Shown: in pieces, positions 5,762 to 14,358 of the stretch | Layout: each line of letters begins with the position of its first letter | Numbering within the stretch: position 1 is the stretch's first letter | Source: JBCBKP01 sp038746265 | Lineage (GTDB): Bacteria > Planctomycetota > Phycisphaerae > Phycisphaerales > UBA1924 | Reading direction: 5' to 3' | Length of the DNA stretch: 14,824 bases | Assembly: GCA_038746265.1 (NCBI GenBank) | Contig: JBCDKU010000068.1 | Span: forward strand, 1 to 14,824 | Notes under the pieces: generated by a model | Databases searched by the model: none | The model's input: the letters and a program-made list of their open reading frames with translations, nothing else | What the model was told of the DNA's origin: nothing | Made by a program: the position numbers and the translations under genes

Positions 5762-7333
5762 ATGCTGCTGTCGGAACTCATCGAGTCGATCGGCGACCTC
5801 GCCGAGGTGCGCGTCGTCCGGGGCGACGCCGCCGCGGTGCGCGTCGCCGACCTGACCGATGACAGCCGCACCGTCGTCCCGGGCTCGCTCTTCGTCGCCC
5901 GGCAAGGCGTCGATTTCGACGGCAAGGCCTTCATCGCCGACGCGATCGCCGCCGGCGCGTCCGTCGTTCTCGCCGATGACGAAGCCGCCGCCGCCGACCT
6001 CCCGGACAACATCGCGGGTCTCTACGCGCCCGACGCCCGGCTTGTCTCGGCGCTCATGGCGGAGCGCGTCTTCGGCTCGCCCAGCTCCAGCCTCCTCGTC
6101 GCCGCCGTGACCTGCACCAATGGCAAGACCACCGTCTCCCACATCGTCCACCGCCTGCTCAACCGCTGCGGGCTGCGCTGCGGGCTCATCGGCACCGTCG
6201 AGATCGACGACGGCACCGAGCGCGTCGTCTCCGAGGCGACCACGCCCGGGTCGATCGAGCTGAGCCGCACGCTCGCGACCATGGTCGAGGCCGGCTGCCG
6301 CGCGGTCGTGCTCGAGGCCTCGAGCCAGGGCCTCGACCAACGCCGCGTGGACGGCGTCGCGATCGACGCCGCCGTGTTCACCAACCTCTCGGGCGACCAC
6401 CTCGACTACCACAAGACCCTCGACGCCTACCGCGACGCCAAGGCCCGCCTCTTCGAGCTCGTCGACCCGGACGGCCTCCGCGTGACCAACACCGACGACG
6501 ATGTCGGCCGCACGATCGCGGGCCAGAACGCCGTCCGCTGCTCGATGACCGGGGGCGACTGGACCGTCCGCACGCGCTCGGCCGACCTCGAATCCATGCG
6601 GCTCGAACTCCGGGGCCCCGCGTGGTCGATCGAGTCCCGCGTCGAGCTGATCGGCCAGCACAACGCGATGAACACGCTGCAGGCCGTCGTCGTGTGCGAC
6701 GAGTTCCTCCGCCGCGTGGGCGTCGATAGCGTCGCCGAGCGAGCCGCACGCATTGGTCGTGCGCTCTCGCTCCTCGGCCCGCCGCGGGGCAGGCTAGAGC
6801 CCGTCCACGACGCCCGCGACGACGTCAAGGTCTTCGTGGACTTCGCGCACACCGACGACGCGCTCGCCAAAGCCCTCGAATCGATCAATGAGCTCGTCGG
6901 CGTGCGAAAGACATGGGCCGTCTTCGGCGCGGGCGGCGACAAGGACCGCTCGAAGCGCCCGCGCATGGGCGCCGTCGCCGCACGGCTCGCGGGCCGCGTC
7001 GTCGTAACCTCCGACAACCCGCGCACCGAGAAACCCAGCGCGATCATCACCGAGGTGCTCTCGGGTATCGACGACGAGCGCCGCGTTGACGGCAGCGTGA
7101 GCGTGCAGGCCGACCGCGCGGTCGCGATCGCGCACGCCATCCGCAGCGCCGAGCCGGGCGACGCCGTCGTTATCGCCGGCAAGGGCCACGAGACCGAGCA
7201 GATCCTCCCGAACCCAAGCGGCAGCGGCGTCCAAGTTCAGCGCTTCGACGACCGCGAAGAAGCCCGCAAGGCCCTCGCCGCGAGGCGGGAGCGCACCCAG
7301 CGTGTCGGCGAAGCGGGGGCGGTCGCGGGATGA
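5762..7333 (+). CDS. murE: UDP-N-acetylmuramoyl-tripeptide synthetase (MurE), probably meso-diaminopimelate-adding
   Basis: MurE is the cytoplasmic ATP-dependent ligase that adds the third residue to UDP-MurNAc-L-Ala-D-Glu. The 523-residue protein shows an N-terminal UDP-binding domain (about 1-105; DDSRTVVPGSLFVA). The central ATP domain has TCTNGKTT (117-124), TPGSIELSRT, EASSQGLD and YHKTLDAYRDAKARLF with Lys227 as the likely carbamylated lysine. The C-terminal domain has DFAHTDDAL, FGAGGDKDRSKRPRMG, DNPR (418-421) and KGHETEQI. DNPR is the family's meso-diaminopimelate motif. One oddity is Cys118, where the P-loop normally has Gly (TGTNGKTT); the codon TGC is at 6113-6115. The start has a strong GGAGGG ribosome site. 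The gene overlaps murF by four bases (ATGA), so the two are translationally coupled. Confidence 0.97.
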   Translation: MLLSELIESIGDLAEVRVVRGDAAAVRVADLTDDSRTVVPGSLFVARQGVDFDGKAFIADAIAAGASVVLADDEAAAADLPDNIAGLYAPDARLVSALMAERVFGSPSSSLLVAAVTCTNGKTTVSHIVHRLLNRCGLRCGLIGTVEIDDGTERVVSEATTPGSIELSRTLATMVEAGCRAVVLEASSQGLDQRRVDGVAIDAAVFTNLSGDHLDYHKTLDAYRDAKARLFELVDPDGLRVTNTDDDVGRTIAGQNAVRCSMTGGDWTVRTRSADLESMRLELRGPAWSIESRVELIGQHNAMNTLQAVVVCDEFLRRVGVDSVAERAARIGRALSLLGPPRGRLEPVHDARDDVKVFVDFAHTDDALAKALESINELVGVRKTWAVFGAGGDKDRSKRPRMGAVAARLAGRVVVTSDNPRTEKPSAIITEVLSGIDDERRVDGSVSVQADRAVAIAHAIRSAEPGDAVVIAGKGHETEQILPNPSGSGVQVQRFDDREEARKALAARRERTQRVGEAGAVAG

Positions 7334-8727
7334 CCGGAGGCGGCTTCGATCCAGCGTGGTGGGCGACCGCGGCACGCGGTCGCTGGACGACCGAGCCGAC
7401 CGATCGCATCCTCGGCGCGTCGATCGACACGCGCGAGCTCAAGCCGGGCCAGCTCTTCGTCGCACTCAGGGGCGAGCGCACCGATGGTCACAACTTTCTC
7501 GCCCAGGCGTTCGAATCCGGCGCGCGGGCCGCGCTCGTCGAAGACGAAGCCGCCGACGCGCCCGCGGACTTCCCGCGCCTGATCGTCTCCGACTGCCGCG
7601 CCGCCCTCCGCGAACTCGCCGTCGCCCACCGCGAGCAACTCCGCGCGACCAACACCAAGGTCATCGGCGTCACCGGTTCCAACGGCAAGACCACGACCGT
7701 CCGCTTCATCCACGCCGCCGTCGCCGCAGGAGGCCTGGAGGGCTCGCACGCCCAGAAGAGCTTCAACAACGACCTCGGCGTCCCGCTGACACTTCTAAAC
7801 GCCGCCCCGCGCGGCGGCTTCGTCGTCTGCGAGATTGGAACCTCGGGCCCGGGCGAGATCGCGTCCCTCGCCGCCCTGGCCCGGCCCGACATCGGCGTCA
7901 TCACCTCCATCGGCCGCGCCCACCTCGAGAAGCTCGGCTCCATCGCCGGCATCGCCGAGGAAAAATCCAGCCTGCTCCGCCACGTCGAACCGCGAGGCCT
8001 CTGCGTCGTCTCCGCCGACGCCCCCGAGCTGCGCCCACGCGTCCCCGAGGGCACGGTCACCGTCGGGCTCGCGGGCGACGCCGACGTGCTCGTCGAGTTC
8101 AACGACGGCGTCGCGATGGTCGCGGGCCACGAGATCGTCCCGCCGCTGCCGGGACGGCATCACGCCGTCAACGCCGCCCTCGCGATCGAGGTCGCCGTCC
8201 GCGGTTTCGGCGTCGAGCGGTCGGCAGCAGTCCGGGGCGTCCGCGAAGCCGAGCCCCCGCCGATGCGGCTGACGCGCGAGACCGTCCACCTCGCCGAGTT
8301 CGTCGGCGGCTCCGATGTCACACTCGTCAACGACGCGTACAACGCGAACCCCGAGTCCGTCCTCGCGGCCGTCGACATGCTCGCCGCGGGTGATCTCGAC
8401 GCGCCCGGAACCAAGCGCCGCGTCCTCGTGCTGGGTGACATGCTCGAGCTGGGCGAGAAGTCGGGCCCCATCCACGCCGAGGTCGCCAAGCGTGTCGGCG
8501 AAGCCCGCGAACGCGTCGGCCTCGTCTGCTCCGTCGGCTCCGCGATGACCACGGCCTTTGAAACGGGCCACCGCGAGCCCGACCCGACCGACGACGCCTG
8601 CGCCCGCATCGCCTCGATGATCGAGCCGGGCGACGTCGTCCTCGTCAAGGGCTCCCGCGGCGTAAGACTCGAGCGCGTCGTCGAGGCGGTCCGCGCCCGC
8701 GCTCACGCCAAGGCGGGGCACGCCTGA
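7330..8727 (+). CDS. murF: UDP-N-acetylmuramoyl-tripeptide--D-alanyl-D-alanine ligase (MurF)
   Basis: MurF joins D-Ala-D-Ala to the UDP-MurNAc-tripeptide in the cytoplasm, finishing the soluble pentapeptide precursor. The 465-residue protein is of normal family length. The N-terminal domain (about 1-105) has SIDTRELKPGQLFVALRGER. The ATP domain has GVTGSNGKTTT (113-123), FNNDLGVPLTLL (145-156), CEIGTSGPGE (167-176), IGRAHLEKLGS and AEEKSSLL. The C-terminal domain has NDAYNANPES (about 334-343), LGDMLELGEKS and VLVKGSRGVRLE. These motifs are complete. Its ATG overlaps the murE stop (ATGA), and mraY starts 3 bases after its own stop, so all three genes are surely one operon. Confidence 0.97.
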   Translation: MTGGGFDPAWWATAARGRWTTEPTDRILGASIDTRELKPGQLFVALRGERTDGHNFLAQAFESGARAALVEDEAADAPADFPRLIVSDCRAALRELAVAHREQLRATNTKVIGVTGSNGKTTTVRFIHAAVAAGGLEGSHAQKSFNNDLGVPLTLLNAAPRGGFVVCEIGTSGPGEIASLAALARPDIGVITSIGRAHLEKLGSIAGIAEEKSSLLRHVEPRGLCVVSADAPELRPRVPEGTVTVGLAGDADVLVEFNDGVAMVAGHEIVPPLPGRHHAVNAALAIEVAVRGFGVERSAAVRGVREAEPPPMRLTRETVHLAEFVGGSDVTLVNDAYNANPESVLAAVDMLAAGDLDAPGTKRRVLVLGDMLELGEKSGPIHAEVAKRVGEARERVGLVCSVGSAMTTAFETGHREPDPTDDACARIASMIEPGDVVLVKGSRGVRLERVVEAVRARAHAKAGHA

Positions 8728-8730
8728 GCC

Positions 8731-9924
8731 ATGCTCTTCTACCTCCTCGATCTGCTCCGCTCTTGGTTCGACGGCTCCTGGCTCTACGGCTTCCCGTTCT
8801 CGCTGCTCGACCAGGTCGAGTTCCGCGCGCTCTTCGCCGCGATGGGCGCGTTCGTCTTCGTCGTCGTCGCCGGCAAGCCCGTGATCGCCGCCCTCCGCCG
8901 CGCGAAGATCGGCGACATCGGCACCACCGACGCCGGCGCGCTGCAGGAGTTCGCCACCTCGAAGAAGAACACGCCCACCATGGGGGGCGTCCTCATCTGC
9001 GGCTCGATCCTGCTCTGGTCGCTCCTGCTCGCCGACCTCCGCGAGCAGATCGTCGTGCTGGGCGTGCTCGTCCTCGTCTGGCTCACCATCCTCGGCGGCG
9101 TGGACGACTGGCTCAAGCTCACCATCGCGCGGCGCGAGGGCGGGCGCCAGGGCCTCATGGCGTGGGAGAAACTCGTCTTCCAGCTGGGCCTCGGGTTGCT
9201 CGTCGGCTTCTTCGGCTACCGCATGGGTGTCGGCGTCCCGCTCGACGGCGCGACCCAGCCCGACCCCTCCATGTGGCACGTCCTGAACCTGCCATTCCAG
9301 CGCACCTTCGAGCCCGGCACGGGCTTTGCCGAAACGGGCCTGATCTTCCTGCCGATGGCTGCCTACGTCGTCATCGCGATGCTGCTCCTGCCCGGCATGT
9401 CCAACGCCGTCAACCTCACCGACGGCATGGACGGCCTCGCGGGCGGCATCGCCGCCGCCGTCAGCTTCGGGCTCATGCTGCTCGCGCTCGTCGCGGGCGA
9501 CGAGGGCCTTGCGCAGTACTTCCTCGTCCCGTACGTCCCCCCCGCCGACGAGCTGGGCGTCATCGCCGGCGCGATGGCCGGCGCGTGCCTCGGCTTCCTG
9601 TGGTGGAACTGCAACCCCGCGCAGGTCTTCATGGGCGATACCGGCTCGCTCGCGCTGGGCGGGCTCATCGCCTACATCGCCATCATGATCCGCCAAGAAG
9701 CCGTCATGGTCCTCATGTGCGGCGTGTTCGTCCTCGAGATGGTCAGCGTCATCATGCAGGTCGGCTACTACAAAATGACCGGCGGCCGCCGCATCTTCCG
9801 CATGGCCCCCTACCACCACCACCTCCAGATGGGGGGCTGGCCCGAGAGCCGCATCGTCGGACGCCTCTGGATCGTCTCGATCCTGCTCACGATCGTGGCG
9901 GTCGCGTCCCTGAAAGTGCGTTAA
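8731..9924 (+). CDS. mraY: Phospho-N-acetylmuramoyl-pentapeptide transferase (MraY)
   Basis: MraY is the inner-membrane enzyme that transfers phospho-MurNAc-pentapeptide to undecaprenyl phosphate, making lipid I. The 397-residue protein has about ten hydrophobic membrane segments and the conserved cytoplasmic loops: KKNTPTMGG (78-86), GGVDDWLKL (122-130, Asp125 and Asp126), NAVNLTDGMDGLA (225-237), MGDTGSLALGG (301-311, Asp303) and MAPYHHHLQ (358-366). The last motif differs a little from the usual PIHHHFE form but keeps all three histidines. The insert between segments at about 165-205 is longer than I would expect. It is the last gene of the murE-murF-mraY run. The genes that often follow (murD, ftsW, murG) are absent here. 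Confidence 0.97.
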   Translation: MLFYLLDLLRSWFDGSWLYGFPFSLLDQVEFRALFAAMGAFVFVVVAGKPVIAALRRAKIGDIGTTDAGALQEFATSKKNTPTMGGVLICGSILLWSLLLADLREQIVVLGVLVLVWLTILGGVDDWLKLTIARREGGRQGLMAWEKLVFQLGLGLLVGFFGYRMGVGVPLDGATQPDPSMWHVLNLPFQRTFEPGTGFAETGLIFLPMAAYVVIAMLLLPGMSNAVNLTDGMDGLAGGIAAAVSFGLMLLALVAGDEGLAQYFLVPYVPPADELGVIAGAMAGACLGFLWWNCNPAQVFMGDTGSLALGGLIAYIAIMIRQEAVMVLMCGVFVLEMVSVIMQVGYYKMTGGRRIFRMAPYHHHLQMGGWPESRIVGRLWIVSILLTIVAVASLKVR

Positions 9925-10032
9925 GAGAAGGTTCAAGAAGAAGAGTTCCGTGAAACCGCGCGGGCGTGACGCGCAGGTCTCGCCGTCGCTGATACACCGG
10001 AGAGCAGAACACCGCTCCCGGAGGACCTCGGC

Positions 10033-10530
10033 ATGGGCAAGCCCTCGGAAGAACAGATCGCCGCATGGCTCGCCGCCGCGGGCAAGTCGGGCAAGGTCCC
10101 GCCCGCTGTCCGCGACAAGATCATCACCGCCGCCCAGTTCATCGAGAACACCGCCCGCCAGCGCGACGCCTCGGGCTTCCTCAAGGGCATCGACTTCTCC
10201 AAGGAAGTCAAGGTCCTGAACAAGCTGCCCAACAAGGTCTTCGTGCAGTACGTCGGCAAGCACAAGGGCATGTGGTTCACCGAGACCGGGCTCACCCCCG
10301 ACCTCGTCGGCATCGCCGAGGGCTCCGAGACCACCAAGCGCCTCCGCAAGCTCTACAAGCCCTCGGGCAACGTCGCCGCGCTCAAATCGACCGCGTCCTC
10401 GGTCAAGGACACCTGGACCATCGAGAAGGTCCTCAAGATCAAAGACCCCGCCGTCAAGAAAAAGGTCATGACCCGCGGCGGCGGCACCCAGTACATCGTC
10501 GCCAATCCGCAGAAGATGACGCTGATCTAG
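10033..10530 (+). CDS. Lysine-rich orphan protein, toxin-domain-like pattern, function unknown
   Basis: I do not recognise this 165-residue protein with confidence. It starts after a strong ribosome site (GGAGG at 10020-10024), 108 bases past mraY. It is basic and Lys-rich, with no signal peptide or membrane segment, so probably cytoplasmic. An N-terminal helical part (about 1-60) is followed by VFVQYVGKHKGMWFTETG, then a KPSGN turn, KSTASSVKDTW (about 117-127) and RGGGTQYIVANP near the end. The order WFT, GN, then GGGTQY recalls small C-terminal toxin domains of polymorphic toxins (nuclease or ADP-ribosyltransferase type), but here without the long carrier protein and with no obvious immunity gene. 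That link is inference from pattern memory. The next gene is convergent, 12 bases away. Confidence 0.85.
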   Translation: MGKPSEEQIAAWLAAAGKSGKVPPAVRDKIITAAQFIENTARQRDASGFLKGIDFSKEVKVLNKLPNKVFVQYVGKHKGMWFTETGLTPDLVGIAEGSETTKRLRKLYKPSGNVAALKSTASSVKDTWTIEKVLKIKDPAVKKKVMTRGGGTQYIVANPQKMTLI

Positions 10531-10542
10531 ACGAAACGCCCG

Positions 10543-11232
10543 CTATCGCAGCAGTCCAACCTTTTCCAGCAGGTTCTCTTCCGACTCCAGCGAACGCACG
10601 CGATCGGTCAGCAGGAGCCCCGATGCGAGCGCGAGCCCCGCGAACGTGCCACCAAGGTGCGCCGCGTGCCCGACGCCGTCGGATACACCCGTGGTCTGGA
10701 AGAGCAGCTCGAAAACAAAGTCCTTGGCAAAGTACGCGCCGATCACGATCCACGACGAGATGTAGGCCACGCCGCGGACAAGCACCCCGAACCAGTAGAA
10801 CACGCTGACGTTGTTCCGCGGGAAGAACACGATGAACATCCCGGTCACGCCCGAGATCGCGCCGCTCGCGCCGAGCCCGAGCGCGTTTGCGGACATCGCT
10901 GCCGACGCCGCCGACGCGAACGCGCCCATCAGCAGGTAGCAGGCGATGTACAGGGAGTGCCCGAGCTTGGCGTTCACCGCGTTGCCGAAGACGAACAGGA
11001 AGATCATGTTGCCGAGCAGGTGAAAGATATCCGCATGCGTAAAGACCGACCCGATCAGCGACAGATCGCTCGACCACGGTCCGTCACCCGAGAGCACCCA
11101 GATCTCGAGCGGCGCGTCGCCGTAGAGACCCGGGAAGGCAGCAAGACTCACGAGGCAGGTCACCACGATTAGCGCCCAGTTCGCGATGGGCCACCGCTCC
11201 AGCCCCACGTCAACGTTGTACGGAAGGATCAC
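10543..11232 (-). CDS. Rhomboid-family intramembrane serine protease
   Basis: Rhomboids cut membrane proteins within or next to the lipid bilayer. The 229-residue protein has about six hydrophobic helices. Catalytic Ser123 sits in GASGAISG (121-128) and catalytic His192 in HAAHLGGTFAG (189-199). The supporting motif HLLGNMIFLFVFG (71-83) contains the His and Asn that line the active site in the family. The start is GTG (GTGATCCTTCCG) with a good AGGAGG site, and it overlaps the stop of the zinc-ribbon gene by four bases (GTGA), so the two are translationally coupled. An in-between insert (PRNNVSVFYWFGVL) between helices is usual for bacterial rhomboids of this type. Its substrate is unknown; the coupled membrane protein is an obvious candidate partner. 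Confidence 0.95.
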   Translation of the reverse strand: MILPYNVDVGLERWPIANWALIVVTCLVSLAAFPGLYGDAPLEIWVLSGDGPWSSDLSLIGSVFTHADIFHLLGNMIFLFVFGNAVNAKLGHSLYIACYLLMGAFASAASAAMSANALGLGASGAISGVTGMFIVFFPRNNVSVFYWFGVLVRGVAYISSWIVIGAYFAKDFVFELLFQTTGVSDGVGHAAHLGGTFAGLALASGLLLTDRVRSLESEENLLEKVGLLR

Positions 11233-12173
11233 GGCCCGTCCTCCTGCGCCGCCTCGGCGAGCTCATCCTCGATCGGGTTGGCCCGCGCGAGCGAGAACGC
11301 GGTTAGCACGCCGATGCCGAGCCAGATGAAGTCCGACACCCGCGCGCTCTCGCCGTCGAGTCCGAGGACCTCGTACGACTCGTCGTACAGCTCATCCTCG
11401 AACGTGAACGACCCCACCGCGTCCATCGGCGTCGCGAACATCACCGCCAGACTCGCGACACCCGTCGCAAGAGCCGCGATGAAGCCCTGCAGCACACCCC
11501 CGAACCCGCGGATCGGGATGAGCACGCCCACCGCCGCCGCGACCGCGACGACCGCCGCCATGTAGTTCGCCGAGACCTCCGCGCTCCGGGCGTACCCGCC
11601 CCAGAGAAGCGCCGCGATGACCGCACCGCCCCCCGAGCACGCCGCGCCGATGCCCAGCGCCGCGAGCGTGGGCGGCGCGGCCACCGGACGCTCGGGCTTG
11701 ACCTTCGCGGGCTTGAACTCGACCGCCTTGCCCGTCTCGCGGTTGAACCCGCAGTTCGTGCAGAACACCTGGTCGGGCTCGATCATCAGTCCGCAGTTCT
11801 CGCAGTTCGTCCGCAGCTGCGCCTGGGAGGTCACGGGCTCGGCGACCTCGTAGAGCACCGACGTCTGCGCGTCGATCTCCGCGCTCGCCGCCGCGGCCTG
11901 CTGCGCCCGCTCCTCCTCGACGCACGGCATGCACGTGTACCGACCCTGATTGTCCTTCGTCCGCTCCCGCTTCGAGCACTCCCGCTCGCACACCACGCAC
12001 ACCTTGAGCGTCGCCCCGGTCTTCTGCTCGACGCATTGGATGCACGCGAACCGACCCTTCCGGTCCTTCACGCGCTTGCCGGGCACGGGCCGCTTCCCGC
12101 AGAGCGGGCACGACGGCTGAGCCCGCGCGGGCTTCGGCGTGGTATCGAAATGATCGTCCTCCTGCAGTTGCAC
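11229..12173 (-). CDS. Membrane protein with three zinc ribbons, unknown function
   Basis: This predicted 314-residue protein has three Cys-pair zinc ribbons in its first half. The first has Cys22/25 and Cys44/47 (CPLCGKR, CIQC), the second Cys59/62 and Cys81/84 (CVVC, CMPC) and the third Cys124/127 and Cys138/141 (CENCG, CTNCG). Basic spacers KVKPERP precede four hydrophobic helices at about 169-194, 203-226, 227-249 and 280-298. The tail is acidic (EDELAEAAQEDGP). The ribbons probably stay in the cytoplasm as a binding platform. I chose GTG at 12173 because GAGG lies just upstream and the cysteine domain starts soon after; the frame is open to a TTG at 12365, but that part looks non-coding. 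It is coupled to the rhomboid gene by a 4-base overlap. Confidence 0.85.
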   Translation of the reverse strand: MQLQEDDHFDTTPKPARAQPSCPLCGKRPVPGKRVKDRKGRFACIQCVEQKTGATLKVCVVCERECSKRERTKDNQGRYTCMPCVEEERAQQAAAASAEIDAQTSVLYEVAEPVTSQAQLRTNCENCGLMIEPDQVFCTNCGFNRETGKAVEFKPAKVKPERPVAAPPTLAALGIGAACSGGGAVIAALLWGGYARSAEVSANYMAAVVAVAAAVGVLIPIRGFGGVLQGFIAALATGVASLAVMFATPMDAVGSFTFEDELYDESYEVLGLDGESARVSDFIWLGIGVLTAFSLARANPIEDELAEAAQEDGP

Positions 12174-12351
12174 CCGGCGGGCCTCGCGTCTCGGAACACA
12201 GATGGAAACGGCATCCCCCTCACCCGGGAGAGCCCCTGGCCAGCCCGAGAATAGAAGATCGATCGGTCCTGTCCAGCTCGAAGCGGGCGGCGGGGCCGAT
12301 TCTCGGAAAACAGACCGATCGCCGACGCTCAGATCGGGTCCGCAACGCTGG

Positions 12352-12378
12352 TTGACCACCACCAAGCCGGCCTATCAT
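12352..12378 (+). promoter_or_regulatory. Probable promoter for tRNA-Thr and tuf
   Basis: A -35 TTGACC (12352-12357) and a -10 TATCAT (12373-12378) lie 56 bases or more before tRNA-Thr, in otherwise GC-rich DNA. The 15-base spacer is shorter than the usual 17, which lowers confidence. The position suits a strong promoter reading through tRNA-Thr into tuf. Confidence 0.45.
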
Positions 12379-12433
12379 CGTGGCCCCGCTCGGCTCCTCG
12401 CCGGGCGGTTATCACGTCGGAGGGGCGTGCCCC

Positions 12434-12505
12434 GCCGCTATAGCTCAGTGGTAGAGCGCACCCTTGGTAAGGGTGAGGTCGCGAGTTCAAGTCTCGCTAG
12501 CGGCT
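12434..12505 (+). tRNA. tRNA-Thr (anticodon GGT)
   Basis: A full cloverleaf can be drawn. The acceptor GCCGCTA (12434-12440) pairs with TAGCGGC (12498-12504), and the D-stem is GCTC/GAGC. The anticodon stem CACCC/GGGTG encloses loop TTGGTAA with anticodon GGT at 12466-12468. The T-stem GCGAG/CTCGC encloses TTCAAGT. The discriminator base is T at 12505. The 3' CCA is not encoded (TTACA follows), so it must be added by the tRNA nucleotidyltransferase. It reads codons ACC and ACT. A threonine tRNA ahead of tuf is also found in the E. coli tufB operon. Confidence 0.97.
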
Positions 12506-12830
12506 TTACAAAGAGCTCCGCAGCTTGGATTGGGCCCTCATCGGGCCAAGAATCCCTCCTGCGAGCCAGAGCATCGGGCCACACGGGGCGAAAGCGTCGG
12601 TGTCTTGTTCGGGAACCTGTCCAACCGGGCGCGGCGTGGGAGCCGCGGCGGATCGGGCAGGCCGGTCGTGGTGGATGAGCGGGGTGTGCCCGCTCGGCGG
12701 CCGGGGTCTCGAAGAAATCAGGAAGGGCCCGGGTTGCCCGGGCCGCACGCGGCGGGAGCCGGTGCCGAAGGGCGTGTCGCCCCGAGGCGTCGTCGCCGCC
12801 AATGCCAGTAAGGGCAACGAGGGACACGCG
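12506..12830 (+). other. tuf leader region with strong GC hairpins
   Basis: The 325 bases between tRNA-Thr and tuf hold no gene I can support. Two structures stand out. A shorter interrupted hairpin (TTGGGCCC with GGGCCAA, about 12530-12549) lies just past the tRNA. A perfect 8-base stem (12727-12734 with 12738-12745, loop TTG) lies about 85 bases before tuf. Neither is followed by a T-run. They may be processing or attenuation structures of a tRNA-tuf transcript. No clear extra promoter is visible. Confidence 0.6.
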
Positions 12831-14018
<1,188 letters not shown>

Positions 14019-14033
<15 letters not shown>

Positions 14034-14056
14034 CAGGCACCGAGGTCATCGAGTAA
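14019..14056 (+). repeat. Direct repeat of the tuf 3' end
   Basis: The last 15 bases of tuf with its stop codon (GAGGTCATCGAGTAA, 14019-14033) recur exactly at 14042-14056, 23 bases further on. The bases just before each copy also match except one (ACT/ACC). The second copy is outside the gene and has no coding role. It looks like slippage or the scar of an earlier recombination at the end of tuf. Confidence 0.9.
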
Positions 14057-14085
14057 TCAAGACCACGGTTCGACAATAAATTCAC

Positions 14086-14117
14086 CGCCGGCGGGCCGAC
14101 AGGCTCGCCGGCGATTT
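14086..14117 (+). terminator. Hairpin after tuf, probable terminator or attenuator
   Basis: A 12-base stem (14086-14097 with 14102-14113, one G-T pair) closes on the 4-base loop GACA and is followed by ATTT. The stem is very GC-rich but the T-run is short, so termination may be partial. Partial read-through into rpmG would suit cotranscription with a lower output than tuf. Confidence 0.6.
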
Positions 14118-14123
14118 CAGGAA

Positions 14124-14146
14124 CCGGGCCGGTGTGATGGGCCCGG
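14124..14146 (+). promoter_or_regulatory. Second hairpin in the rpmG leader
   Basis: A 7-base stem CCGGGCC/GGCCCGG (14124-14130 with 14140-14146) with a 9-base loop lies between the tuf terminator hairpin and the rpmG ribosome site (GGGAGA). It has no T-run. It could be a leader structure that controls rpmG translation; there is no direct evidence for that. Confidence 0.4.
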
Positions 14147-14168
14147 ATGACTTCAGCGGGAGACCGTC

Positions 14169-14354
14169 ATGGCCAAGGGCAAAAAAGGACAGGCCCGCGA
14201 GTACGTGTGGCTGCAGTGCACCGAGACCGGCGACCTGAACTACAGGACGTCGATCAACGTCAAGGGCGGCATCGAGGACAAGCTCAAGGAGGGCTTCCAG
14301 AAGTTCTCCCCGCGACTCCGCAAGCACACGCTCCACAAGATCAAGAGGAAGTAA
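14169..14354 (+). CDS. rpmG: 50S ribosomal protein L33 (zinc-free type)
   Basis: L33 is a small protein of the large ribosomal subunit near the exit site. The 61-residue basic protein has the family pattern: MAKGKKGQARE, LQCTETGDLNYRTS, an Lys-rich middle and the ending SPRLRKHTLHKIKRK. Standard zinc-binding L33 has four cysteines in two CxxC pairs. Here only Cys17 remains, and the second pair position reads FSPRLR instead of CPRCR, so it is the C-minus form that folds without zinc. It lies 135 bases after tuf, a common arrangement, and the lipoprotein gene starts 4 bases after its stop. Confidence 0.95.
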   Translation: MAKGKKGQAREYVWLQCTETGDLNYRTSINVKGGIEDKLKEGFQKFSPRLRKHTLHKIKRK

Positions 14355-14358
14355 GCCC

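Noticed and set aside
7795..10263. 822-codon open frame on the minus strand
   Set aside because: It is antisense to murF and mraY; its Asp/Glu/Ala/Gly/His-rich composition is the mirror of the real genes.
10531..10542. Bidirectional terminator between the orphan gene and the rhomboid gene
   Set aside because: The gap is only 12 bases and shows no inverted repeat.
12174..12365. Longer zinc-ribbon protein starting at TTG 12365
   Set aside because: The added 64 residues show no domain, would use a rare start and would reach the tRNA promoter; GTG 12173 has a better ribosome site.
12530..12549. Rho-independent terminator after tRNA-Thr
   Set aside because: The stem has a bulge and no T-run follows, so it is described only as a leader hairpin.
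12606..12617. SOS-type box (GTTCGGGAAC) in the tuf leader
   Set aside because: It is a short chance palindrome, has the wrong spacing for known LexA boxes and sits at a gene with no SOS role.
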